Shown here piece after piece: positions 15,922 to 24,968 of a stretch of DNA of 37,573 bases. The notes under the pieces were generated by a model. That model saw nothing but the letters and a program-made list of their open reading frames with translations, was not told where the DNA came from and made no database searches. The stretch is from Pirellulales bacterium (lineage in GTDB: Bacteria > Planctomycetota > Planctomycetia > Pirellulales > JANQPP01). Position 1 is the first letter of the stretch, and each line of letters begins with the position of its first letter. The stretch lies in NCBI GenBank assembly GCA_028289405.1, contig JANQPP010000162.1, positions 1-37,573 of the forward strand. The letters run 5' to 3'. A program made the translations under genes and the position numbers.

Positions 15922-16850
15922 GACGTCCAGCTCCTTTCGGCGGCGGTACTTACCGTGCCTCGCGCGTCCCGTCGCAGGTAGGCCACGAAAATCTCCTCCA
16001 GTGACGGCGTGCGGACCTCCACGTTGCTCACGCCGGGAAACTGCCGCAAGTGTTGGAGGGCTTCGTCCGGCAGCCCTCTCACCAGCCATTGGCAATGCCG
16101 TCCTCGCTGACGGCTGGCGAGCAATTCCCCGGAGATGAGATCCGGCAACGGTCGGCCCTCCTCCACATGGCAGGTGACTTCCCGGATTTCCCGCTTCAAG
16201 TCCTCCAACGGTTCCAAAGCCACGAGTTTTCCCTGGTGCAGGATGGCCACGATGTCCGCCACCCGCTCCACTTCATGAATCTGATGGCTGGAAAGAAAGA
16301 CCGTCTTTCCGGAGGCGGCCACGTCCACCATGCTCTCCAGGAATTCCCTCCGCACCAGCGGATCCAAACCGGAGGTGGGCTCGTCCAAGACCAGCAATTC
16401 CGGATCGTGCATCATGGCCAGGGAGAGCGCGACCTTGGCCCGCATCCCCTTGGACAATTGGCGGATCTTCTTGCGGAGATCGAGCTGGAATTGGGCCGCC
16501 AGTTCGCGGTACTTGCCTTGCGTGTTGCCCGGGTAAAAGCCGGCGGCGAACCAGCCCAACTCGTCCACGGTCATCCACTCGTAGAGCGCGGGCCGCTCCG
16601 CCACGTAGCCGACCCGGCGGCGGATCTCGAGGCCGCTTACCGCGCTGTGCAGCCCCAAGACCTCCGCCGTGCCTCTCTCCGCTTCGGCCAACCCCAGCAG
16701 GCACTGGATGGTGGTCGATTTTCCGGCCCCATTTTCCCCCAGCAGCGCGAAGACCACACCCGCCGGCACTTCGAAGGAAACGCCGTCCAGCGCGGTCTGC
16801 CGGCCGTAGGTTTTGGTCAAATCCCGTACGCGAATCACGCTCCCGTTCAT
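15918..16850 (-). CDS. ABC transporter ATP-binding protein
   Basis: This 310-aa nucleotide-binding protein has Walker A GENGAGKST (38-46), signature LSKGM (132-136, in place of LSGGQ, as is common in the ABC-2/CcmA-type group), Walker B LLVLDEPTSGLD (152-163) and H-loop SSHQIHEVE. The C-terminal 80 residues are an accessory domain. It overlaps both neighbours by 4 bp (GntR gene upstream, permease downstream), so the three form one tightly coupled operon. Confidence 0.95.
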   Translation of the reverse strand: MNGSVIRVRDLTKTYGRQTALDGVSFEVPAGVVFALLGENGAGKSTTIQCLLGLAEAERGTAEVLGLHSAVSGLEIRRRVGYVAERPALYEWMTVDELGWFAAGFYPGNTQGKYRELAAQFQLDLRKKIRQLSKGMRAKVALSLAMMHDPELLVLDEPTSGLDPLVRREFLESMVDVAASGKTVFLSSHQIHEVERVADIVAILHQGKLVALEPLEDLKREIREVTCHVEEGRPLPDLISGELLASRQRGRHCQWLVRGLPDEALQHLRQFPGVSNVEVRTPSLEEIFVAYLRRDARGTVSTAAERSWTS

Positions 16851-17239
16851 TTCGTGGCCTCCTCTCTCAGTTGCTCCAATTCCGCCATCACCAATGTCCG
16901 CAATTCCTGGGGATCGAGGCGGCTTTCCAGCGCCTCCCGCAGCGCTTGCCGCAGCCTTTCCCGCACCAGTTCCAGCCGCTCCTCCCGGCAGCGCGGTTCC
17001 GCGTCCTGCCGGACCATCATTCCGGTTCCCCGCAAGGGAAGCAGCACTTGGTCTTCCTGCAGCGTGCGGTAGGCGCGGGCCACCGTGTTGGGATTCACGG
17101 CCAATTCTCGGGCCAGTTCCCGCACGGAGGGGACGGCCTCTCCCGCCTTGAGCGCGCCATCGGCCACGGCGAACTTCACCTGCCGCGCGATCTGGTCGTA
17201 GATCGGCACGCCGTTGTGAGGGTAGATGTGAAGAAACAT
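16847..17239 (-). CDS. GntR-family repressor, YtrA type
   Basis: This 130-aa regulator has an N-terminal winged HTH (about residues 11-77: GVPIYDQIARQVKFAVADGALKAGE, SVRELARELAVNPNTVARAYR, GTGMMV) and only a short helical C-terminus, the layout of the YtrA subfamily. YtrA proteins sit at the head of ABC-transporter operons and repress them, often in response to cell-envelope stress. The ATG at 17239 has GAGGTGA just upstream; the frame is open to 17281 but an earlier start would lie in the operator. The operator-like palindrome at 17259-17282 supports autoregulation. Confidence 0.92.
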   Translation of the reverse strand: MFLHIYPHNGVPIYDQIARQVKFAVADGALKAGEAVPSVRELARELAVNPNTVARAYRTLQEDQVLLPLRGTGMMVRQDAEPRCREERLELVRERLRQALREALESRLDPQELRTLVMAELEQLREEATK

Positions 17240-17258
17240 GACGTCACCTCGCAAGCCC

Positions 17259-17282
17259 AGTGTTCTATCGTAATAGTACACT
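17259..17282 (-). promoter_or_regulatory. Palindromic operator for the YtrA-type repressor
   Basis: The arms AGTGTTCTAT (17259-17268) and ATAGTACACT (17273-17282) form an inverted repeat with one mismatched pair and a 4-nt centre. It lies 20 bp upstream of the GntR start. On the minus strand a TTGACG (17306-17301) lies upstream of it with a weak -10-like TAGTGT (17283-17278) 17 nt away, so the palindrome would cover the -10 region. Size and position match a binding site for a dimeric GntR repressor. Confidence 0.7.
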
Positions 17283-17382
17283 AGACATTCGAGGCCGCGA
17301 CGTCAAGTCTTTTTCTGAAAAAGGAGCCACGCCGTGCCGGAGGGCGATACTCATTGAACCGCATGGCGCTCCCATGCGTGGG

Positions 17383-17410
17383 AAAACACCACGCGACTCA
17401 TGTGGCGTGG
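17383..17410 (-). terminator. Intrinsic terminator of the PFOR operon
   Basis: On the minus strand, CCACGC (17410-17405) pairs with GCGTGG (17394-17389) and is followed by TGTTTT. It is 25 bp beyond the stop of the second PFOR gene. A second perfect 7-bp hairpin (17360-17378) lies just after it. Confidence 0.55.
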
Positions 17411-17434
17411 AAGACTGGATCGTTGGTGGACTGG

Positions 17435-19081
17435 CTAGATGAGCCCGGCCAGTTCTTGCAGTTGCCGCCAGTTTTCCAGGCGCTCGTCGCGGGCCTTCTC
17501 CAGCGTCTCCGACGGATTGCCCTCGCGGTCGAAGTGTTTGACGAAGCGGCCTTCGCTGCGGCAGAAATCAATGAAGTCCACGACTTCGCCCGACTTGGGG
17601 TTTTTGAACCAATTGTCCTTGACGCTGGGATTGCCTTGCAATGACAGGCGCGACTTGATCGTATCCCCTTTGCGGGGATCGTAGACCAAGAGCGGAAACG
17701 CCCGCGTGTCCACCGCCAGGCGGGCCTGGTCGGCGGCCATGTTGTCCGCCACGCCATGTTCTGGCTGACAGGTGGTATAGCAGTTGATGATGGCGGGGCC
17801 ATCGAATTCCAAGGCCCCGATCACCGCTTTGTAGAAATGATTAGTATGGGCCGCCGTGGTTTGGGCCACGTACGTGCGGGGGTGCATGATCGCGATCTGC
17901 GCGATTTCCTTGCGGCGCTCCTGCTTGCCCCCTAGCACTTTGCCATGCACGCTCATTTTCGTGTTCTGGCCCATGTAGGTGCTGGTGGAGGATTGCCCGC
18001 CCGTGTTGGAATAGACCTGCGTGTCGAGCACGAAAACCTTGACATTCAATCCGGAGGCGAGCAGCCGGGAAAGGGATTGAAAGCCGATGTCGAACATCGC
18101 GCCGTCACCGCCGATGCACCAAATCGGCTTCTCCTGCCAGCCTTTCTGGTCCCAGCGCATCCGCACGCCCATCGCGTCAGCAGGCGCGTTTTCGAAGAGA
18201 GAATTCGTCCAAGGCACGAGATAAGGATTATAGGGGTAGGTGGAAGTGTAGACGGTGTTGCAACCCGTGGCGGCGACGATGCCCCACTGGTTGCCGTACT
18301 TCGCTCCGGTGACCGCGCACAGCATGCGGAGGGCCGTCCCCTCGCCGCAGCCGGCGCAGGAGCCCGCGCCGCCCACGTAAATGTGCGCGCTCTCCTTGAG
18401 CATGAGGTCGATCAACAAGTTGTCGTTGATGTACTCCTCATCGGAGGGGCCGACGTTTTTGAAATGGCGATGGGCCTTGCGGATGTCGTCCATCACCTTT
18501 TCGGACTTGGCAATCATCTTCAAGGCATCGTCGTCACAGACCGTGACGCATTCGGCGCAGCCCTTGCACTTGCTGGGATCGATAATGATGGCGAACCGTC
18601 CGCCGTCGAGCCCCTTCTTTTTGGGCCCGTCGTAATACTTGCGGGGCTTTGACCATTGCTCCGCGAAGAAGGCGCGGTCTTCCTCGGCCTCGATTTCCTG
18701 GAGCTTTTGTTCCAAGTTCGGCTCGGCGAGCACCTTTCCCAAAATCGCCGTGTCGGGACACTCGGTCACGCAGTCCATGCAGCCAGTGCAATTGTCGGCG
18801 ATGTATTCGGGAATCTCCGGCGCGACGTAACTGAAATCCCGTAGCGTGGCCGTGCCAGCGGGAATGAAGGACCTGGCGACCGCCGTGTCGGCGGGGAGCG
18901 ACTTGTCCCCCGTCCCCTCTTCGTATCCCCGGATCACGCTTTCATTGAATTCGCGGACATCGAGAATCGGCAGGTCCACCTCCACGTAGTCGGAATCGAC
19001 CAACGTGCCGTAACTGTTGTTGTTGTGCGGGTCGCGTTCATTCGCCTGGTTCATCGAGCCCGGAGGAGTGGTCGTGGACAT
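17435..19081 (-). CDS. Pyruvate:ferredoxin oxidoreductase, ferredoxin/TPP-binding (delta+beta) polypeptide
   Basis: This 548-aa protein corresponds to the C-terminal half of NifJ-type PFOR. It has an insert-like N-terminal region (EFNESVIRGYEEGTG), then a bacterial 2x4Fe-4S ferredoxin domain (Cys98/101/104/108 and Cys172/175/178/182). The TPP domain follows, with SCAGCGEG (Cys242, Cys245) and ATGCNTV for the proximal cluster, and GGDGAMFDIG with VYSNTGGQ for TPP-Mg binding. It converts pyruvate plus CoA to acetyl-CoA, CO2 and reduced ferredoxin together with the neighbouring polypeptide. A good Shine-Dalgarno (GGGAGG) precedes the ATG at 19081. It lies 101 bp downstream of the alpha/gamma gene. 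Confidence 0.93.
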   Translation of the reverse strand: MSTTTPPGSMNQANERDPHNNNSYGTLVDSDYVEVDLPILDVREFNESVIRGYEEGTGDKSLPADTAVARSFIPAGTATLRDFSYVAPEIPEYIADNCTGCMDCVTECPDTAILGKVLAEPNLEQKLQEIEAEEDRAFFAEQWSKPRKYYDGPKKKGLDGGRFAIIIDPSKCKGCAECVTVCDDDALKMIAKSEKVMDDIRKAHRHFKNVGPSDEEYINDNLLIDLMLKESAHIYVGGAGSCAGCGEGTALRMLCAVTGAKYGNQWGIVAATGCNTVYTSTYPYNPYLVPWTNSLFENAPADAMGVRMRWDQKGWQEKPIWCIGGDGAMFDIGFQSLSRLLASGLNVKVFVLDTQVYSNTGGQSSTSTYMGQNTKMSVHGKVLGGKQERRKEIAQIAIMHPRTYVAQTTAAHTNHFYKAVIGALEFDGPAIINCYTTCQPEHGVADNMAADQARLAVDTRAFPLLVYDPRKGDTIKSRLSLQGNPSVKDNWFKNPKSGEVVDFIDFCRSEGRFVKHFDREGNPSETLEKARDERLENWRQLQELAGLI

Positions 19082-19182
19082 GCTAGTGAACCTCCCGTGG
19101 GTAAGAGGGGAGACGCGCGATGCGCGTCGTGATGGGGTTGCCGATATTCGGCCAAAATATCTTTCCGTTCCATTACGGAACG

Positions 19183-21180
19183 CTATACCGCGCCATTGGA
19201 ACTTTGCCGCATCAATTCACGGCGAATCTCTTGTAGCTCGCGATAGCCGCGGCGTACGCATTCCAGGTTGTCTTGGACGACCTGTTCGCCTCGCTTGCCG
19301 AAATACTTGCGGAGCGCTTTTTCGACACCTTCATAAACCTGCTCCTCGGACATGTGGCTCTGCTCGGCGTAGGGCGTCATGCGGAGGAACGCGCCGAGGA
19401 GCACGATCCCCTGCATCCGCATCTCCAAATCCGCCAGCGAGGCGACCTCGCGGGCAATCTTGACCATGTCCAGGAAATAGATCCGCAGATGCTTTTCCAA
19501 AATCGTGTTCCGGTGACGCAGCGGGATGCGGGCCCAAACATCATTCGGATTGTCGTAGTGGCTTTGCATGACGACCGCACCGCCGTCCAACATGCCGCCC
19601 AGCGGATTGCCGCTAAACATCGCGTTGGTGTCGTTCAGGACCACGAGATTCACATGCTGAAGTTCACTATGCGTGTAGATGTGGGAATCCGCGATCGTCA
19701 AATAGTACGTCGTCGGCAGCCCCTTCTTTTCGGACCCGTACTTGGGATACGCCTGCACGTCCTTGCCAAATACCTGGCCGGCAATCGTGGCGATGACCTT
19801 GTTCGTGGTGACCGAGCCGAACCCGCCGACGGAGTGTCCCCGCATGGAGAAACCGCCACTGGGACGCAAATCGGGATCTTCCAGAGGCTCCAGTGCCAGC
19901 GGATGCTCGATCCCCAGCACGAAGAAATCCTTGGAGGGATTCCGCATGTTTTCGAACGCGGCGGCGATGTCCCCGGGACGCACGTCTCGGCTGCCGAGCC
20001 CGGCGGCGCAGGAATAAATCTTGGGGATGCGGTCCAGACGCGGCATGTCGTTCTGGCCGCTGAGCCCGTCGCAAAAGGCCGCTTTCAACTCACGGGTCAA
20101 ATGGTTGCCGGTCGTGGAGAGCGGATCGTCCATCCGTTCGATGACCGTGACGGCTTCGCAATGCCGCAGAGCTTCTAGCAGTTGCCGCGCGGGGAAGGGA
20201 CGGAAGCAATAAATGTTGATACAGCCCGCATTGATTCCCTTGTCTCGCAAGTAATCCACGGTGGCCTGCGCGGTCTCCATGTAGGAGCCCATGCCGACCA
20301 GGATGAACTCCGCGTCCTGGCAGCGATACGGACTGATGAATCCGTAACGCCGACCGGTCTGGCGATAGAATTCTTCAAAGGCGTCTTCCAGCGCCGGTTC
20401 CACTGCGTCGTAGAACTCCCGCTGGGCGACTTTACCTTTCATGTAGGAATCTTGGTTTTGCACCACGCCGGACATCACCGGATTATCCGGATCCATGAGG
20501 TTGTAGAGTTTGTCTTCCGCGCGGCCCACGTATTCCTTCATGAATTCGGGTTCCAGCAGGCGGACCGATTCGACGGTGTGCGTGGTCAAGAAGCCATCCT
20601 GGACATTCAGGAATGGCGTATTGGAAGCTTCCGCCGCGCGGCGCGAGATTAGACACAAATCTCCCGCTTCCTGGGCATTGCGTCCCAGCAGAATACCCCA
20701 GCCGCAATCCGCGACGCTCATCACGTCATCATGTCCCGCGTGGACATTCAGCCCCTGGCTAGTTAGCGCGCGGGCACCCACATTAAACACGACCGGCAGG
20801 CGTTTGCCGGAGATGGTGTAGAGGACCTCTTTCATGAGCACGAGGCCCTGCCCCGAAGTGAAATTCGTGATCCGTCCTCCCGCTGCGGCGAATCCCTCGC
20901 AAAACGTGGCGGAGGAGTGTTCGCTTTCCGGCTCCATGAAGACCAAAGGGTCTCCCCAGAGGTTCGTTTGGCCGTTCATCACGGCTTGATTGAAGCCGCC
21001 TCCCATGGTGGTCGAGCTCGTGATCGGAAACGCGCCGGATCCCTGGCTAATGTGCGTCTCCACCCACACGACGGCTTCGGCGCCATCGCAGGTCGTGGGC
21101 GTTCCGGGATATTGAAACTTGGAAGACTCCGGCTCGACTACCGGGATATCCTTCACGATGTCGACGGGGATCGTGGCCAT
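19183..21180 (-). CDS. Pyruvate:ferredoxin oxidoreductase, alpha+gamma polypeptide
   Basis: This 665-aa protein holds the N-terminal domains of PFOR. The pyrimidine-binding domain runs from the start (ISQGSGAFPITSSTTMGGG, then FTSGQGLVLMKEVLY and HAGHDDVMS), followed by domain II (AQATVDYLRDKGINAGCINIYCFRPFP, IERMDDPLSTTGNHLTRELKAAF) and the gamma domain (about 420-600, GFGSVTTNKVIATIAGQVFGKDVQAYPKYGSEKKG). The start at 21180 (MATIPVDIV) has GAAAGGG upstream and is preferred to the longer 21201 start. With the next gene it adds up to 1213 aa, close to a single-chain NifJ. The chain is therefore split between the gamma and ferredoxin domains. Confidence 0.93.
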   Translation of the reverse strand: MATIPVDIVKDIPVVEPESSKFQYPGTPTTCDGAEAVVWVETHISQGSGAFPITSSTTMGGGFNQAVMNGQTNLWGDPLVFMEPESEHSSATFCEGFAAAGGRITNFTSGQGLVLMKEVLYTISGKRLPVVFNVGARALTSQGLNVHAGHDDVMSVADCGWGILLGRNAQEAGDLCLISRRAAEASNTPFLNVQDGFLTTHTVESVRLLEPEFMKEYVGRAEDKLYNLMDPDNPVMSGVVQNQDSYMKGKVAQREFYDAVEPALEDAFEEFYRQTGRRYGFISPYRCQDAEFILVGMGSYMETAQATVDYLRDKGINAGCINIYCFRPFPARQLLEALRHCEAVTVIERMDDPLSTTGNHLTRELKAAFCDGLSGQNDMPRLDRIPKIYSCAAGLGSRDVRPGDIAAAFENMRNPSKDFFVLGIEHPLALEPLEDPDLRPSGGFSMRGHSVGGFGSVTTNKVIATIAGQVFGKDVQAYPKYGSEKKGLPTTYYLTIADSHIYTHSELQHVNLVVLNDTNAMFSGNPLGGMLDGGAVVMQSHYDNPNDVWARIPLRHRNTILEKHLRIYFLDMVKIAREVASLADLEMRMQGIVLLGAFLRMTPYAEQSHMSEEQVYEGVEKALRKYFGKRGEQVVQDNLECVRRGYRELQEIRRELMRQSSNGAV

Positions 21181-21708
21181 GCAGTAACCCTTTCGCGCCA
21201 AACGGGGAGCGCATCAGCGATCCCACGCAAGCGTCAACGGACCCAAAAAGCAGGGCGAAGGCGTGGGGCCTTGCCTCAGTGGAGGACGATTTCGAACGAA
21301 ACGTTTAGAACTAAACGGGCAAAAATTACGGTATGTAAGGTAAAGCCTTGGCATGCACCGCAGCTTTTCCATCGACAGGGCGACGCATTTACGCCGCACG
21401 CTTTAGCGCCTCTTCAGGAAGCGAACCGTGTGTGTTTGACCTACTAATTCTCCGCCATTCATTACACCAGCCAGAGCCGGTGATTGATGTCGTTCATCGT
21501 CGTGCCGGACAGCGGGAAACCGCAACCAGAAGGCTTATTGAGAAAATACGCCTCTCCCGACTGGGGTTTCATCCTATCCGCATGGCATGAACACTGCAAA
21601 TTTTTTTGGAGATTCCGGAACCGACTGCCCGCTGTACTCCATTCGATGCATGCATCGCGCGAGCAAGCGATCGGCAATTCAGCCGGTTCGCCGTGCAAGG
21701 TCTACGTA
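21181..21708. other. Intergenic region upstream of PFOR, with a 16-bp palindrome
   Basis: No gene is supported here. The clearest structure is CGTTTAG-AA-CTAAACG at 21302-21317, a perfect 7-bp inverted repeat about 120 bp upstream of the PFOR start; it has the look of a regulator site. I could not place a firm promoter. Confidence 0.35.
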
Positions 21709-22773
21709 TTACTCGACGGCGGTGGCCAGCAATCCTTGGGCTCGTTTGATCAACCGGTTCCACTGAAAGGCCGGTCCAGGATCAACCTTGTTGGCCTGAA
21801 TGTGATAGTGCCCCAAGATGCCTTGAAAAGCCTGCCATTCCGGTTCCGTCAATTTCCGTGGCAGCGGAGAACCATCCGCATCGCGAGGAAAATCGCAGCG
21901 AATTCGGGGGAAGATATGGCAGAGCGTGGCGGTCAATCGGGCCAACGACTCGTATTGTTCCGCCGTGAAGTCATACTGCACCAAATCCTTTCCATGAATA
22001 CTCCCCGACACGAGTTCTCGCACAGGCCGCGCCACGAAGTTTGGCGTACGTACCCCGCCATCGCCTAACACATCGGGCAGCACGATGCGGACCTGGCCGT
22101 CCCGCGAGCTGCGGTACCAGCGATCAAGGACGCGTTGATTCCGCGGCGAAAATGCGCCGACTTGGGCAATCTCGATGCCGATCGAGCGGTCGTTGGAGAT
22201 CGTCGCATGCCAGGCACGTTCTTTCACATCCAGCGTTTGATAGATCGTGCCATCGAGATCCAAGAGGAAATGGACGCTCAAACCGCGTTGGTCGTGTAAC
22301 ACTTCGAAGCAGCGTTGGCTGGTGCCGCAGGCATCGTAGTGCAGTACGAACTGGTCCACTCGCTCCCGCAGGGCCTCCAGCGTCCACCCGCCTCCGCGAA
22401 AAGCTTCAAGTTGTTCGGCGGTCAGTTCCGCGCGCCGCATGTTGAAACGGTTGGGGGAACTCAGGGCTTTCACTTCCAAGTTCGAGATCCGCCAGGACGA
22501 TTGGTCCAGCGGTGCAAAGCGCCGTTCCACGCGGTAGGCGTCATATCCACCGGGGTCTGTCCAGAGCACGACCGGCGCCGTCGTATGAAAAAGCTCTCCG
22601 CAGACGACGATTTCGTCTCCCTGGCGGGGGACTCGTGAACCGATTTGCGAATCTGCGACCGGAGAGTTGCCGCGTGCTGCTTGTGGAGTCGCTGCGGTCG
22701 GGTACTCCGCCACGACATGCGACGCGGCGAATGCGACAGCGATACCCGCGCTCGCGATAATCAATGGACGCAT
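21709..22773 (-). CDS. Secreted N-acetylmuramoyl-L-alanine amidase (AmpD-like, amidase_2)
   Basis: This 354-aa protein has an N-terminal signal peptide (PLIIASAGIAVAFAASHVVA). The amidase_2 domain spans about residues 130-330: FVLHYDACGTSQRCFEVL (first zinc His), GLSVHFLLDLDGTIYQTLDVKERAWHA, SIGIEIAQVG and, near the C-terminus, ILGHYHIQANKVDPGPAF (second His and the Asp). These are the zinc ligands and catalytic positions of AmpD, which cleaves the amide between muramic acid and the peptide stem. An N-terminal 100-residue part of unknown role precedes it. The start at 22773 gives the signal peptide; the longer frame to 22884 does not. Export implies it acts on peptidoglycan outside the cytoplasm. 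The SHD1 gene ends 34 bp upstream of this start, so the pair could be co-transcribed. Confidence 0.88.
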   Translation of the reverse strand: MRPLIIASAGIAVAFAASHVVAEYPTAATPQAARGNSPVADSQIGSRVPRQGDEIVVCGELFHTTAPVVLWTDPGGYDAYRVERRFAPLDQSSWRISNLEVKALSSPNRFNMRRAELTAEQLEAFRGGGWTLEALRERVDQFVLHYDACGTSQRCFEVLHDQRGLSVHFLLDLDGTIYQTLDVKERAWHATISNDRSIGIEIAQVGAFSPRNQRVLDRWYRSSRDGQVRIVLPDVLGDGGVRTPNFVARPVRELVSGSIHGKDLVQYDFTAEQYESLARLTATLCHIFPRIRCDFPRDADGSPLPRKLTEPEWQAFQGILGHYHIQANKVDPGPAFQWNRLIKRAQGLLATAVE

Positions 22774-22807
22774 CGGGGGTTTTCTAACTTGCAAGCGGAA
22801 CCTCTCA

Positions 22808-23725
22808 TCAGCGACTAACGCGACGCACCGGACCCGCGACGTATCCGGGGTGCTGCCGTACGGCGGTTGCCGTCGCCTCCGCACTGGTGCGCCCCGGCAC
22901 GACGACCCAAATCGGAGGACGAGGGTTGCCTCGCGCCGGGTACAACGTGACTTCCCACGCAGCTGTAAGACCGGCCGAAACGGCCAGCATGTTCAATTGA
23001 GCCGTGGCAATGCCGCGCTGGACTTCCATGGAATGCTTCGCCGCGGCCAAAGCCTGGACGCGGAAAGATTCATCGTCCCGCTCCTCGTAATCGTCATGCG
23101 CCGCGAGCCACTCCTCCCAACCGCTTTTGAGGAGGGCGAGATCCTGCTCAGCGAAGAAAAAGAAAGGCACTCCGTACTCATCCCCCTGCTCATGCTCCAG
23201 AATCACGCCCTCAAGCTGAAATGTGCGGGGTTTGCCTCGTTGCCTGCGGACCCAATTTTGAAAGCCCCGCTCGTCTAGATCCTCCAAATCTTCGAAGTGA
23301 GCCACGATCTTGGGGACTATCTTTTGGTAGACGGGCGGCAAATTGTTGTACAAACGATCATTGACATAAACCTTGCCGCGCCTGCGTTGGACGGTCATTT
23401 CCTTTCGTCCGTAGTCCACGATGCGGCCCACGACCTTCAAGCCGTTTCGCATGGTCCAAGTTTGCACTTGGCCCAAATTGCGATGGGAAACGTCTTGGCC
23501 CGGCTTACTCTCAAGGTACTGCCGATCTTGCTCGGAGAGCTTCTCAACCGGAAACATCGCGAGCTCTTTGTCTTGGCGCTGGAGAATTACGTATTCGTCG
23601 TTTTGGGCGAACAACTCCGCCTCGAGTTTGTACCGGCCGGTTGTGTCCGACCACTCCCGGGCATCGAGTTCGCTCACCGCGAAAATGACGACGATTGCCG
23701 ATAACAGACAATGCATTGAATTCAT
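22808..23725 (-). CDS. Secreted SHD1-domain protein of planctomycete type
   Basis: This 305-aa protein has a signal peptide (MHCLLSAIVVIFAVSELDA) and then REWSDTTGRYKLEAELF...LQRQDKELAMFPVEKLSEQDRQYLE, an SHD1-like fold (SLA1 homology domain 1). Such proteins are abundant in planctomycetes, and this is one of the better hints to the host phylum. The rest (about 90-305) has no recognised domain; it contains MRNGLKVVGRIVDYGRKEMTVQRRRGKVYV, a second beta-rich segment. The start is 23725, or 23716 three codons in. The function is unknown. Confidence 0.8.
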   Translation of the reverse strand: MNSMHCLLSAIVVIFAVSELDAREWSDTTGRYKLEAELFAQNDEYVILQRQDKELAMFPVEKLSEQDRQYLESKPGQDVSHRNLGQVQTWTMRNGLKVVGRIVDYGRKEMTVQRRRGKVYVNDRLYNNLPPVYQKIVPKIVAHFEDLEDLDERGFQNWVRRQRGKPRTFQLEGVILEHEQGDEYGVPFFFFAEQDLALLKSGWEEWLAAHDDYEERDDESFRVQALAAAKHSMEVQRGIATAQLNMLAVSAGLTAAWEVTLYPARGNPRPPIWVVVPGRTSAEATATAVRQHPGYVAGPVRRVSR

Positions 23726-24227
23726 GATCGATAACGGCCTTCTCACCGAACAGGCGCCAAAACAGTCGGGCATAGTCTCTTTGATCTTCCTATCGACCTC
23801 ATCCAAGCCGGAAAGTACATGACGTTCGAGAAACGTCTTCCCACCTTCCACTCGATCGTTTTCCCACCGGTGAATACGATGCACACTCGTGCTTAAACGC
23901 CGTACGCGGGACTCGCTCTCGAAAATACTAACGTCGCGTGGTCAGATTCGCGTCAACACACGCCGCTTGGCACAGGCTCACAAGTCCACAACGGACGTCA
24001 TCGGTTAGGGCAGCGTTCATTGAGGCGACTGCCCCCTGAGAAAATCGACCGGCTGGTTAAGATACCTTATGCGTAGCCAGGCAGCAAAAGGCGGAAGGAA
24101 GTCTACGAAATTGCCGGCCCACTCGCGACCTCGCTGGAGAGCGGACAGCACCGCCGCCAGTTCATTGGCGAAAGCAGGAATTCGATCGAGCCTTCGCTTC
24201 GTTGCTAACCGCAGGCAGTTGCAGTAG
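23726..24227. other. Gene-free stretch
   Basis: About 500 bp lie between the SHD1 gene start and the tRNA 3' end. One minus-strand frame stays open from the tRNA to a TGA at 24017-24019 but has no start codon outside the tRNA. I see no gene, repeat or convincing signal. Confidence 0.4.
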
Positions 24228-24301
24228 TAGCGGCGCAGGGACTCGAACCCCGGACACGCGGATTATGATTCCGCTGCTCTAACCAACTGAGCTACGCCGC
24301 C
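24228..24301 (-). tRNA. tRNA with anticodon CAT (probably elongator Met; Ile2 possible)
   Basis: On the minus strand the gene folds as a full cloverleaf: acceptor GGCGGCG/CGCCGCT (first pair G-U), D-stem GCTC/GAGC with an AGTTGGTTA loop, anticodon stem GCGGA/TCCGC around ATCATAA (anticodon CAT), and T-stem CGGGG/CCCTG with loop TTCGAGT. CCA is not encoded. Anticodon CAT can be Met or lysidine-modified Ile2. The non-initiator D-loop and acceptor argue against initiator tRNA. Confidence 0.9.
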
Positions 24302-24687
24302 GGATCGCCGAGGATCAGCGATCTTCGACTTATCCACCCCTTTGCCGGTAGGAACTTTGCCAGCAGAAACTTGCCTGGCCGATTTCATCCCCACCGAGGT
24401 CGACAAATCGAAGCCACATTCTAGCGTGGCATGACGCATGGAACAAACCCGAGAGCAGGCAAAATTGCTGGACACAATCCTGGAGGCGTGGGTTCGTCGC
24501 GACGCTCGTGGGCGATGTGTTAGTCCGTGCGTTGACGGTTGGCCATACTCTCCCCTCGCTTTGAATATCACATTGGCATCACTTACGCGCGTCCTCGGGC
24601 GCACGGGCGCAAGATGAATCCTAATTGATCCAAAACTGGCCATTCGTGCCAAATAGGCAAGATATGTTGCCGGCGGGCTCGGCACAT
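24302..24687. other. Gene-free stretch upstream of the tRNA
   Basis: No gene is supported; the long minus-strand frame here runs through the tRNA and is an artefact. On the minus strand, imperfect direct repeats beginning GGCAA occur at about 24340-24380 (three units, about 15 nt apart), just upstream of the tRNA. Confidence 0.35.
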
Positions 24688-24738
24688 AAAAAACCCACCC
24701 CCTGAAAGGCAAGGATTCCGAGCTGTTTTCTAGAGTGA

Positions 24739-24781
24739 ACAGGGGCAGGATCGAACCGCCGGCACCAGGATTTTCAGTCCA
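24739..24781 (-). repeat. tRNA-Phe(GAA) 3'-half fragment, attachment-site copy 1
   Basis: On the minus strand the 43-bp segment reads as the 3' half of a tRNA: anticodon loop CTGAAAA (anticodon GAA, Phe), variable loop, T-arm GGCGG-TTCGATC-CTGCC and the start of the 3' acceptor strand. No 5' half adjoins it. It matches 33893-33935 in the same orientation with one mismatch (24762 vs 33916). Weaker similarity, including a decayed terminator-like sequence, extends to about 24688. Such fragments are left when an integrase inserts an element into a tRNA gene. Confidence 0.8.
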
Positions 24782-24968
24782 GACCAGAGGCTTTCCAGGA
24801 GTCACGAAGAATCGCGTCAACCACCGGTTGCCCAAGAGCTTACGGCCAGTTGGCCACCTCTTAAGTAAGTCCTCGTGAGCCCGTGCGAGCCCACCTGTAG
24901 GTGGGTTATAGGTGATCGACAATTTGGAGATACTTTGACGCTCGTCTCGCGGGATCAATTTGGCTCGT

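Noticed and set aside
24017..24227. Open minus-strand frame downstream of the tRNA
   Set aside because: It has no start codon outside the tRNA and no resemblance to an integrase or other family.
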